From Allosphingosinicella deserti (GTDB lineage: Bacteria > Pseudomonadota > Alphaproteobacteria > Sphingomonadales > Sphingomonadaceae): a stretch of 64,000 bases of DNA. A model generated the notes under the pieces. It saw only the letters and a program-made list of their open reading frames with translations. It made no database searches and was not told where the DNA came from. The DNA is taken from contig NZ_PXYI01000006.1 of assembly GCF_003012735.1 (NCBI RefSeq), positions 310,001-374,000 of the forward strand, written 5' to 3'. Shown piece by piece: positions 48,998-57,008 of the stretch (positions are counted from its first letter, which is position 1; the number at the start of each line of letters is the position of its first letter). Made by a program: the position numbers and the translations under genes.

Positions 48998-50699
48998 GCG
49001 TCGCTCCCGTCCCTGCTCCATTCGCCGGATCCGCTGCCGCCGACTTTGCAGCCTTCGCCCGTTCCTCCTCGACCAGCTCCTTCTTGGACAGCTTGCCGAT
49101 CAGCGTCTTGGGCAAGGTCTCGCGGATCTCGATCTCGCGCGGAAGCTCGATCTTGCTGACCTTGTCGGACAGGAAGGTGCGCAGCGCTTCCGGAGTCGCG
49201 CTCTCGCCGGCGACAAGGGTGACGAACGCCTTGGGGGCCTGGCCGCGATAGGGATCATCGACTCCGATCACCACCGCCTCGGCGACGGCGGGATGCTCGT
49301 ACAGGGCTTCTTCGATCACGCGCGGATAGACATTGTAGCCGCCGGCAATGATCACGTCCTTGATCCGGTCGACGATGAACAGATAGCCTTCGTCGTCGAG
49401 ATAGCCGACGTCGCCGGTGCGCAGCGCGCCGTTCGAGAACACCTCCCGGGTGGCGTCGGGCCGGTTCCAGTAGCCCGACATGACCTGCGGCCCGCGCGCG
49501 CATATCTCGCCGATCTGCCCCACCTCGAGCAGCCGCTCGGGATTGTCGCGGTCGTGGATCTCGATCGTGGTGCCGGGGAAGGGAAGGCCGGCCGACCCCG
49601 TCTTGTTGACGCCGTCGATGATCGGATTGCAGGTTATGATCGGCGAGCTTTCCGACAGGCCATAGCCTTCGACGACCTTGGCGCCGGTCGCCCGCTCGAA
49701 CGCCTGGCGGACTTCGCTCGGCAGCGGCGCGCCGCCGGAAATGCAGGCGTGGATCGAGGACATGTCGACCGTCTCCTTGGCGGCCGCACCGGCGATCGCG
49801 TTGAAGATCGTCGGCACCGCCGGAAAGAAGGTCGGCCGCCGCCGCTTGATCGTGTCGAGTACCTGGCGGAGCTCGAACCGCGGCAGGAGGATCATCTCGG
49901 CGCCGTTGCGCACCGCATTGGTGAGCACGGTGGTCAGCGCGAACACGTGGAAGAGGGGAAGGACGCCGAGGACGCGATCCTGCTCGGTGCGCTGCGCGCC
50001 GCCTGTGTGCAGGTAGCAAGCGTCGGCATTGGCGACGAGATTGGCGTGGCTGAGCATCGCCGCCTTGGGCTCGCCGGTGGTGCCGCCGGTATATTGGAGC
50101 ACGGCGACCGCGTCCGGTTCGACCGAGACCGGCTGCGGGGCGGAGGCGCCCGCGACGAGATCGGCGAAGCGCATCTGGCGCGGCTCGGCCGGGATCGTGG
50201 CGATGTCGCGGCGCTTGAGCAGGCGGTAGGCGACCGATTTCACGCCGGGCAGAGCCCCGGCGACCGGGCAGGTGATGACATGGCGGAGGCCGAGTTCGGC
50301 GGCGACGTGGGACACGCGGGCGTGAATGTCGGGGATGTCGCAGGTGGCGATGATGTCGGCGCCCGAATCGACCAGCAGGTGGCGCAGCTCTCGTTCGACG
50401 TAGAGCGGGTTGACGTTGACGACGGTGCCGCCGGCCTTGAGCGTCGCGAAGAACAGCACCGGATAATAAGTGATGTTGGGCAGGCACAAGGCGACCCGGC
50501 TGCCGGGCTTCACGCCCAAGACCTGAAGGCCCGCAGCGGCCCTGTCGATCATGCCGGCGAGTTCGCCGTAGGTGGTGATCCGGCCCAGAAAATCGATGGC
50601 GGGACGCGCGCCGAAACGGCTCGCCGTCTCCGCGAACATCTCGGTCAGCAGCCGCGGCGTGAAATTCAGCTCGACACCCCTGGCCTCAGCGATCTGCAT
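48957..50699 (-). CDS. fadD: Long-chain fatty acid--CoA ligase
   Basis: 580 residues. Adenylate-forming enzyme that activates fatty acids to acyl-CoA, usually at the inner membrane. Visible motifs: P-loop-like AMP motif YTGGTTGEPKAAMLSH, the A5-like GYGLSESSP, hinge-region RTGDVGYLDDEGYLFIVDRIKD, and catalytic-lysine region PKTLIGKLSKKEL. GGAGAG precedes the ATG. Its 3' end overlaps the MerR gene by 41 bp. It is divergent from fadA, with 138 bp of shared upstream sequence bearing the TGACG-TATG-CGTCA dyad. Confidence 0.94.
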   Translation of the reverse strand: MQIAEARGVELNFTPRLLTEMFAETASRFGARPAIDFLGRITTYGELAGMIDRAAAGLQVLGVKPGSRVALCLPNITYYPVLFFATLKAGGTVVNVNPLYVERELRHLLVDSGADIIATCDIPDIHARVSHVAAELGLRHVITCPVAGALPGVKSVAYRLLKRRDIATIPAEPRQMRFADLVAGASAPQPVSVEPDAVAVLQYTGGTTGEPKAAMLSHANLVANADACYLHTGGAQRTEQDRVLGVLPLFHVFALTTVLTNAVRNGAEMILLPRFELRQVLDTIKRRRPTFFPAVPTIFNAIAGAAAKETVDMSSIHACISGGAPLPSEVRQAFERATGAKVVEGYGLSESSPIITCNPIIDGVNKTGSAGLPFPGTTIEIHDRDNPERLLEVGQIGEICARGPQVMSGYWNRPDATREVFSNGALRTGDVGYLDDEGYLFIVDRIKDVIIAGGYNVYPRVIEEALYEHPAVAEAVVIGVDDPYRGQAPKAFVTLVAGESATPEALRTFLSDKVSKIELPREIEIRETLPKTLIGKLSKKELVEEERAKAAKSAAADPANGAGTGATHGGDGEVAIERGG

Positions 50700-50765
50700 T
50701 CAACGCCTCTCCAAAAAAACGTGCGCCTCCCGGTTGTCCACCGCATCGGAGCGCCTTATTAGCCC

Positions 50766-50796
50766 TTGACGTATGCGTCAGGTAACGCACCTTAAC
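50766..50796 (+). promoter_or_regulatory. LiuR-like MerR operator and promoter before fadA
   Basis: TTGACG (50766-50771) is part of the palindrome TGACG-TATG-CGTCA (50767-50780). A -10-like CTTAAC begins 19 bases after the -35, the over-long spacing that MerR proteins untwist. A closely similar element TTGACCTATACGTAAG is at 56378-56393. The LiuR consensus I recall has the same TTGAC-N-CGT(A/C)A shape. It could serve fadD as well, since the site is in the divergent region. Confidence 0.55.
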
Positions 50797-50837
50797 GTGA
50801 GGCCGCAAGGCCAAACCAGGCAGAAGATGAGGAATCG

Positions 50838-51974
50838 ATGACCACAGTCGTGATCGCAGGCTACGCCCGCTCGCCTTTCCACCTCGCCGGCAAGGGCGAA
50901 CTCGCCCGCGTCCGTCCCGACGATCTCGCCGCCCAGACGATCCGCGGGCTCATCGAAAAGACCAAGGTCGATCCTGCCAAGATCGAGGACATCATCCTCG
51001 GCTGCGCCTTTCCCGAAGGCGAGCAGGGCCTCAACGTTGCCCGCATGATCGGGCTGCTCGCCGATCTGCCGCTGTCGGTCGGCGGCATGACCGTGAACCG
51101 CTTCTGCGGATCATCGATGAGCGCGATCCACATCGCGGCCGGACAGATCCAGATCGGCGCCGGCGATGCGTTCATCTGTGCCGGCCTCGAATCGATGAGC
51201 CGGGTGCCGATGGGCGGCTACAACCCGCTTCCCAACCCGGCCCTCGCGAAGAAGAGCGCCGGCGCCTATATGGGCATGGGCGAGACTGCCGAGAACGTCG
51301 CCCGCAAATACCAGATCACCCGCGCCGAGCAGGAAAGCTTCGCGGTGAAGAGCCACAGGAAGGCCGCCGCGGCGCGTGACGCCGGCAGGCTTTCCGATGA
51401 GATCGTGCCGATCCAGACCAAGACGGGCGTGGTCAGCCAGGATGGTGGCATCCGCGCCGACACCAGCGAAGAAGTGCTCGCCGGCCTGAAGCCCGCCTTC
51501 AGCCAGGATGGATCGGTTACCGCCGGCACGTCCTCGCCGCTGACCGACGGCGCGTCGGCGGTGCTGGTTACCTCGGAGGAATTCGCGCAGGCCAACGGCC
51601 TCAAGATCCTCGCGCGCATCAAGTCGATCGGCGTTTCCGGCTGCGAGCCGGAGACGATGGGTCTCGGCCCGATCGGCGCGTCCTTGAAGGCACTGGAGCG
51701 CGCCGGGCTCAAGGGCGACGATCTCGACGTGGTCGAGATCAACGAGGCGTTCGCATCGCAGGCGATCGCCTGCATCCGCGATCTCGGCCTCAAGGAAGAG
51801 ACGATCAATCTCGACGGCGGCGGCATCTCGATCGGCCACCCGCTCGGCGCCACCGGCGCCCGCATCGTCGGCAAGGCCGCGGCCCTGCTGGAGCGCGAGG
51901 GCGGCAAATATGCGCTGGCCACCCAGTGTATCGGCGGCGGCCAGGGCATCGCCACCGTGCTGGAGCGTGCATGA
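50838..51974 (+). CDS. fadA: Acetyl-CoA acyltransferase (thiolase)
   Basis: 378 residues. Beta-ketothiolase that cleaves 3-ketoacyl-CoA in the last step of beta-oxidation. Catalytic Cys90 is in VNRFCGSSMSAIH; the acid/base His is in SIGHPLGATGARI and the second Cys in CIGGGQG. Fits FadA/AtoB size, slightly short. Its stop (TGA 51972-51974) overlaps the downstream hydratase/dehydrogenase start (ATGA), so the two are coupled. GGAATC is near the ATG. A MerR-type operator lies 42-72 bases upstream. Confidence 0.94.
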   Translation: MTTVVIAGYARSPFHLAGKGELARVRPDDLAAQTIRGLIEKTKVDPAKIEDIILGCAFPEGEQGLNVARMIGLLADLPLSVGGMTVNRFCGSSMSAIHIAAGQIQIGAGDAFICAGLESMSRVPMGGYNPLPNPALAKKSAGAYMGMGETAENVARKYQITRAEQESFAVKSHRKAAAARDAGRLSDEIVPIQTKTGVVSQDGGIRADTSEEVLAGLKPAFSQDGSVTAGTSSPLTDGASAVLVTSEEFAQANGLKILARIKSIGVSGCEPETMGLGPIGASLKALERAGLKGDDLDVVEINEAFASQAIACIRDLGLKEETINLDGGGISIGHPLGATGARIVGKAAALLEREGGKYALATQCIGGGQGIATVLERA

Positions 51975-54298
51975 TGGAGCCGATCAAGAAAGTCTGCGTG
52001 ATCGGTGCCGGCGTTATGGGTGCCGGAATCGCCGCCCAGGTGGCGAATGCGGGCGTGCCGGTGCTGCTGCTCGACATCGTGCCCAAGGAGGGGGCGGATC
52101 GTGACTCGGTCGCGAAGGGCGCGGTCGCCAAGATGCTCAAGGCCGAGCCGGCGCCGTTCATGTCGAAATCGGCGGCGAAGCTGGTCGAGACCGGCAATAT
52201 CGACGACCATCTCGGCCGCGTCGCCGAGTGCGATTGGATCGTCGAGGCGATTGTCGAGCGGCTCGACATCAAGCAGTCGCTGTACGCCAAGCTCGAGCAG
52301 CTCAAGCGTCCTGGCACGGCAGTGTCGTCCAACACGTCGACGATCCCGCTCGGCCACCTTGTCGAAGGACGCTCGGACCAGTTCAAGCGCGACTTCCTGA
52401 TCACCCACTTCTTCAATCCGCCCCGCTACATGCGGCTGATCGAGATCGTCCGCGGTGCCGACACCGATCCTGGCGTGGCTGGGAAGGTCGAGGATTTCGT
52501 CGACCGGATGATGGGCAAGCGCATCGTTCGCGCCAAGGACACGCCGGGCTTCATCGCCAACCGCATTGGCACCTACTGGCTCGCGGTCGCGATCAACGCC
52601 GCGATGGACCAGGGCCTGACCGTCGAGGAAGCCGACCAGGTCGGTGGCCGGCCGATGGGCGTCCCCAAGACCGGCATCTTCGGCCTGGTCGATCTCGTCG
52701 GCGTCGATCTCATGCCGCTGCTGTCGAAGAGCCTCGCGTCGACGCTTCCGGCAGGCGACGCCTATTTCGACACGATCCGACCGATGCCGCTGGTCGACAA
52801 GATGATCGCGGAAGGTTTCACCGGTCGCAAGGGCAAGGGCGGCTTCTATCGTCTCGACAAGAAGCCGGACGGCACGCGTGCCAAGCTCAGCCTCGATCTC
52901 GCCACCGGCGAATATCGTCCGGAGCGCAAGCCGGAGCGGCTGCCGGGCGCGGCCGAGAAGGATCTTGCCGCCCTCGTCTCGCTGCCCGGCAAGTCCGGCA
53001 CCTATGCCTGGACGATCCTCGGCAACGTGCTTTCCTATGCGGCCTCGCTGGTCGGCGAGGCGGCGGACGACGTCGTCGGCATCGATGATGCGATGAAGCT
53101 CGGCTACAATTGGAAGTTCGGCCCGTTCGAGCTGATCGACCGCATGGGGCCGGGCAAGCTCGCCGCGCGCCTTCAGGCGGAGGGACGCACGGTTCCGCCG
53201 ATCCTCGCCAGGGCCGGCGGCCGGCCCTTCTATCGAATAGAAAACGGCGTGCGCCAGTATCTCGCCGCCGACGGCGAGTATCGCGACGTCGTCCGGCCGG
53301 AAGGCGTGCTGCTGCTCGAGGACGTCAAGCTGCGCAGCGAGCCGTTGCTCAGGAACGGCTCGGCGGCTTTGTGGGACATCGGCGACGGGATCGTCTGCCT
53401 GGAATTCACCGGCAAGATGAACGCGCTCGACGAAGAGGTGATGAAGATCGTCCAGAAGGCGATCCCGCTGGTCAAGGCGCAGTACAAGGGATTGGTCGTC
53501 TACAACGAGGGCTCGAACTTCTCGGCCGGCGCCAATCTCGGTCTCGCCATGTTCGCGCTCAACATCGCCGCGTGGAGCGAGATCGAGAAGCTCGTCTCGG
53601 CCGGGCAGCAGGCCTACAAAGCGCTCAAATATGCGCCGTTCCCGGTGGTCTCGGCGCCGGCCGGGATGGCGCTCGGCGGCGGCTGCGAGATCCTGCTCCA
53701 TTCCGATGCGGTCCAGGCCCATGCCGAAAGCTATGTCGGCCTGGTCGAATGCGGTGTCGGCCTCGTCCCGGGATGGGGCGGCCATGGCGAACTGATCGAT
53801 CGCATGGTGAAGTCCCCGGCAATGCCGAAGGGCCCGATGCCGGCGGTGGTCAAGGCCTTCGAGACGATCTCGACCGCCTCGGTGTCGAAGTCGGCGGCGC
53901 AGGCCAGGGAAATGATGTTCCTGCGTCCCACCGACGGCATCACGATGAACCGCGACCGCCTGCTCGCCGACGCCAAGGCCAGGGCCCTCGCGCTGGTCGA
54001 GGGCTATGCGCCTCCGGAGAAGCCGACCTTCCGTCTGCCCGGCGAAAGCGGCCGGGTGGCGATCGGCAATGCCGTGCGCGACTTCCACAAGAAGGGTGTG
54101 GCCACCGATTACGACACCGTGGTGGCCGGGCGCCTCGCCAACGTGCTGACCGGCGGCGACGCCGATCTGGTCGACACGGTGACCGAGGACCAGCTGCTCA
54201 AGCTCGAGCGCGAAGCGTTCATGGCCAGCGTCAAGGATCGCCGCACCCAGGCCCGGGTCGAGCACATGCTCGAAACCGGCAAGCCGCTGCGCAATTGA
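51971..54298 (+). CDS. Fused 3-hydroxyacyl-CoA dehydrogenase / enoyl-CoA hydratase
   Basis: 775 residues from ATG 51971 (an ATG at 51974 is adjacent). The N-terminal half is the NAD-binding 3-hydroxyacyl-CoA dehydrogenase (CVIGAGVMGAGIAAQVANAG, then SSNTSTIPLGHL, HFFNPPRYMRLIEIV, and GNxxGRxG-like FTGRKGKGGFY). The C-terminal half is crotonase-like (ALGGGCEILLHSDAVQAHA, ECGVGLVPGWGG). The order, dehydrogenase then hydratase, is that of FadN rather than of E. coli FadB. It would catalyse two successive steps and pairs with the thiolase encoded just before it. Overlap with fadA by 4 bp shows an operon. Confidence 0.92.
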   Translation: MMEPIKKVCVIGAGVMGAGIAAQVANAGVPVLLLDIVPKEGADRDSVAKGAVAKMLKAEPAPFMSKSAAKLVETGNIDDHLGRVAECDWIVEAIVERLDIKQSLYAKLEQLKRPGTAVSSNTSTIPLGHLVEGRSDQFKRDFLITHFFNPPRYMRLIEIVRGADTDPGVAGKVEDFVDRMMGKRIVRAKDTPGFIANRIGTYWLAVAINAAMDQGLTVEEADQVGGRPMGVPKTGIFGLVDLVGVDLMPLLSKSLASTLPAGDAYFDTIRPMPLVDKMIAEGFTGRKGKGGFYRLDKKPDGTRAKLSLDLATGEYRPERKPERLPGAAEKDLAALVSLPGKSGTYAWTILGNVLSYAASLVGEAADDVVGIDDAMKLGYNWKFGPFELIDRMGPGKLAARLQAEGRTVPPILARAGGRPFYRIENGVRQYLAADGEYRDVVRPEGVLLLEDVKLRSEPLLRNGSAALWDIGDGIVCLEFTGKMNALDEEVMKIVQKAIPLVKAQYKGLVVYNEGSNFSAGANLGLAMFALNIAAWSEIEKLVSAGQQAYKALKYAPFPVVSAPAGMALGGGCEILLHSDAVQAHAESYVGLVECGVGLVPGWGGHGELIDRMVKSPAMPKGPMPAVVKAFETISTASVSKSAAQAREMMFLRPTDGITMNRDRLLADAKARALALVEGYAPPEKPTFRLPGESGRVAIGNAVRDFHKKGVATDYDTVVAGRLANVLTGGDADLVDTVTEDQLLKLEREAFMASVKDRRTQARVEHMLETGKPLRN

Positions 54299-54317
54299 CC
54301 CGTGCATTGGCCGCAAA

Positions 54318-54400
54318 CCGTTCGGGCTGAGCCTGTCGAAGCCCTCCCTTTCTTCCGCGGGAGAAGAAGGAAGGGGCTTCGACGAGCTCAGCCCGAACGG
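54318..54400. repeat. Intergenic palindromic repeat, copy B
   Basis: A near-perfect inverted repeat: 15-bp ends CCGTTCGGGCTGAGC and GCTCAGCCCGAACGG, with about 33-bp arms in all and a 16-bp centre. The same family as 3511-3590. It could fold as a very stable hairpin in the transcript. It lies between the dehydrogenase and acyl-CoA dehydrogenase genes. Confidence 0.75.
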
Positions 54401-54478
54401 AGCTAAGAGTTTCAAGTTACATCGCGGCCGATCGAGGTCGCCACCCGAACCCAGACCATCTGATCGGAAGACCAGGAC

Positions 54479-56275
54479 ATGCAGACCTACAACGCACCCC
54501 TGCGCGACATGCGTTTCGTGCTCCACGAACTGTTCGCCGACGACGAATTCGGCGGGCTCGAAAAGTTCGAGGAATTCACCCCCGATCTGCTCGACGCGGT
54601 GCTCGAGGAAGCCGCCCGCGTTGCCCGCGACGTGTTGCTGCCGCTCAACGCCAGCGGCGACGAGGAAGGCTGCGTCCTGGAAAATGGCGTGGTCCGCACG
54701 CCCAAGGGCTTCAAGCAGGCCTATGACACGTTCCGCGAGGGCGGCTGGGCGTCGCTTGCCTCCGATCCGGAGTGGGGCGGGCAGGGGCTGCCGGAGACGG
54801 TCAACAAGCTCGTCGAGGAGATGATCTGCGCGTCGAACCTGTCGTTCAGCCTCTATCCGGGTCTGACCCACGGCGCCACCACGGCGATCGAGGGCCACGC
54901 GGCGGAGGACCTGAAGCGGGCCTATTTGCCCAAGATGGTCAGCGGCGAATGGTCGGGAACGATGTGCCTCACCGAGGCGCATTGCGGCACCGACCTCGGC
55001 CTGCTGCGCACCAAGGCGGTGCCGCAGGAAGACGGCAGCTACAAGGTGACCGGGTCCAAGATCTTCATCTCGGCCGGCGACCACGATCTGACCGACAACG
55101 TCATCCACCTAGTGCTCGCCCGGCTGCCCGATGCGCCGGCGGGCGTGAAGGGCATCAGCCTGTTCCTGGTGCCGAAATATCTGCCGAAGGACGACGGCAC
55201 GATCGGCCCGCGCAACAATGTCGCCGTCGCCGGGATCGAGCACAAGATGGGCCTCAAGGCGTCCGCCACCTGCCAGATCGCGTTCGACGATTCGATCGGC
55301 TGGCTGGTCGGCCAGCCCAACAAGGGCCTGGCCGCGATGTTCACGATGATGAACACGGAGCGCGTTTCGGTGGGTATACAGGGTTTGGGGATCAACGAGA
55401 TCGCCTACCAGTCCGCCGTCGCCTACGCCAAGGAGCGCCTGCAGGGGCGGGCGCTCGGCGGTGCCAAGCAGCCGGAGCTCTCGGCCGATCCGATCATCGT
55501 CCACCCCGACGTACGCCGCATGCTGATGACAATGCGCGTCTACGCCGAAGGCTGCCGCGCGCTCGGGCAATGGGCGTCGCGTGCGCTCGATGCCGAAAAG
55601 CACAGCAAGGACCCCGAGGTCCGCGCCCGCGCGACCGACTTCGTGGCGCTGATGACCCCGGTCGTGAAGGCGCTGTTCACCGATCTCGCCTCGGAAGCGG
55701 CGAACCTTGCGGTGCAGACGTATGGCGGCCACGGCTATATCCGGGAGCACGGCGTCGAGCAGTTCGTGCGCGATGCCCGTATCACCCAGATCTACGAAGG
55801 CACCAACGGCATCCAGGCGCTCGATCTCGTCGGCCGCAAGATGGCGGCGAACATGGGCCGGGCGATGCGACCCTTCTTCCACGCGGTCTCGGCGCTGTGC
55901 GAGGACCTCACCAAGAGCCAGGATCCGCAGATCTCCGCTTTCGCCGGCGCCCTGATGCAGAATTTCGGTGCGCTTCAGCTCACCACCGCGACCATCGCCC
56001 GCAAGGCGATGAAGGATCCGGAGGAAGCGGGCGCCGCGGCCAGCGAGTATCTGCGCATGCTCGGGCTGGTCGGGATGGGCTATACCTTCCTCAAGGCCGC
56101 GCAGATCGCCAAGGCGCGGCTGGGGGAGGGGAGCGGGGATGCGGATTTCTACACCACCAAGCTTGCCACCGCCGCCTTCTTCTTCGATCGGATCCTGCCG
56201 CAGGCGACGACATTGTTCCTGACGATCAAGACCGGCAAGGCCTCGATGATGGCCTTGCCTGCGGAAGCCTTCTGA
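54479..56275 (+). CDS. Acyl-CoA dehydrogenase with extra C-terminal domain
   Basis: 598 residues. Flavin enzyme introducing the first double bond in beta-oxidation. N-terminal and middle domains contain WGGQGLPETVNKLVEEM and MCLTEAHCGTDLGLLRTKA (FAD-binding), then IFISAGDHDLTDN and RVSVGIQGLGINEIAYQ. The late QTYGGHGYIREHGVEQFVRDA with Glu (REHG) and YEGTNGIQALDL is characteristic of family members with an additional C-terminal domain (FadE12/AidB-like length). Electrons would go to EtfBA encoded downstream. It is separated from the fused enzyme by the repeat and 180 bp, so it may have a promoter of its own. Confidence 0.92.
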   Translation: MQTYNAPLRDMRFVLHELFADDEFGGLEKFEEFTPDLLDAVLEEAARVARDVLLPLNASGDEEGCVLENGVVRTPKGFKQAYDTFREGGWASLASDPEWGGQGLPETVNKLVEEMICASNLSFSLYPGLTHGATTAIEGHAAEDLKRAYLPKMVSGEWSGTMCLTEAHCGTDLGLLRTKAVPQEDGSYKVTGSKIFISAGDHDLTDNVIHLVLARLPDAPAGVKGISLFLVPKYLPKDDGTIGPRNNVAVAGIEHKMGLKASATCQIAFDDSIGWLVGQPNKGLAAMFTMMNTERVSVGIQGLGINEIAYQSAVAYAKERLQGRALGGAKQPELSADPIIVHPDVRRMLMTMRVYAEGCRALGQWASRALDAEKHSKDPEVRARATDFVALMTPVVKALFTDLASEAANLAVQTYGGHGYIREHGVEQFVRDARITQIYEGTNGIQALDLVGRKMAANMGRAMRPFFHAVSALCEDLTKSQDPQISAFAGALMQNFGALQLTTATIARKAMKDPEEAGAAASEYLRMLGLVGMGYTFLKAAQIAKARLGEGSGDADFYTTKLATAAFFFDRILPQATTLFLTIKTGKASMMALPAEAF

Positions 56276-56348
56276 CCCGAGCGAGCTGGACGACGCGATT
56301 TACCGGCTGACGATAACCATTGTGCAACAAAGGCTTGCCAAGAGCATC

Positions 56349-56378
56349 ATCCTGTCGCAGCGAGCGCTGCGACAGGAT
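56349..56378. other. Perfect hairpin touching a MerR-like operator
   Basis: A 13-bp perfect stem ATCCTGTCGCAGC / GCTGCGACAGGAT with loop GAGC, 73 bases after the acyl-CoA dehydrogenase stop. No T-run, so not a clear terminator. Its last base is the first of the TTGACC box at 56378. It may insulate the two transcripts or serve as a second regulator site. Confidence 0.5.
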
Positions 56379-56393
56379 TGACCTATACGTAAG
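56378..56393 (+). promoter_or_regulatory. LiuR-like MerR operator before DUF2147 and fadL
   Basis: TTGACCTATACGTAAG matches the element before fadA (TTGACGTATGCGTCAG) in 13 of 16 bases. A TATAGA or CTATAG at 56403-56409 would be a -10 at 19-20 bases from TTGACC, again the long MerR spacing. Position fits control of the DUF2147-fadL-etfBA group. Confidence 0.5.
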
Positions 56394-56531
56394 TTGCTGC
56401 TCCTATAGATCAGTCTCATAACGCAACGGTGATGTCGCAAGCGCCATCGGTGCAAGGACCGGCCCGGATGGGCGAAGTTCGACCGGAGGGGCGGAAACAG
56501 ACCCCAATGGCGAGGAGTAAGGAGAGGATTG

Positions 56532-56930
56532 ATGCTGATTACCATGCTCGCCATGGCGATGGCGGCGCCGCAGGATGCGGCGGTCGGCCGCTGGAAGACC
56601 GAGACACGCGGCGGTATCGTGGAGATCCAGCGCTGCGGCGCCTCGATCTGCGGACGTCTTCTGACGTCGGACCTTCTGCGCACCAACCCCAACCTCAAGG
56701 ACGCCAGGAACAGCGACGCCGCGCTTCGCGGTCGCCCGCTGCGCGGCTTGCAGATCCTGAGCGGCTTCAAGGCCGACGGCACCGGCTGGAGCGGCGGCAA
56801 GATCTACAATGCCGAAGACGGCAAGACCTACACCGCGTACGTGACCCCTGAAGGCCCGAACCAGCTCAAGGTCAAAGGCTGCGTGTTCCGTCCGCTCTGC
56901 AAGACCCAGACCTGGACCCGCGTGCGCTGA
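56532..56930 (+). CDS. DUF2147 periplasmic protein
   Basis: 132 residues from ATG 56532 (GGAG seven bases ahead). A short signal peptide (LITMLAMAMAA) precedes VGRWKTETRGGIVEIQRCG, the characteristic DUF2147 opening; GRPLRGLQILSGFKADGTGWSGGKIYNAEDGKTY is the rest of the fold, a lipocalin-like or ligand-binding barrel. Function unknown; members are periplasmic. It is placed between acyl-CoA dehydrogenase and fadL and shares the MerR-like operator region, which suggests a link to lipid uptake. Confidence 0.85.
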   Translation: MLITMLAMAMAAPQDAAVGRWKTETRGGIVEIQRCGASICGRLLTSDLLRTNPNLKDARNSDAALRGRPLRGLQILSGFKADGTGWSGGKIYNAEDGKTYTAYVTPEGPNQLKVKGCVFRPLCKTQTWTRVR

Positions 56931-57008
56931 TCGCGTCACGCACACGTTTTTCCATACCCGTTTTCTGCTTCCCGGTACCGCGTGCCGTATCGCTTACAGG
57001 ATGATCTG

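Noticed and set aside
51266-55108. Long open frame on the minus strand across fadA, the fused dehydrogenase and part of the acyl-CoA dehydrogenase
   Set aside because: It is antisense to three well supported genes with clear catalytic motifs; composition is Arg/His/Asp-rich as expected from an opposite strand of GC-rich DNA, and no family is recognisable.
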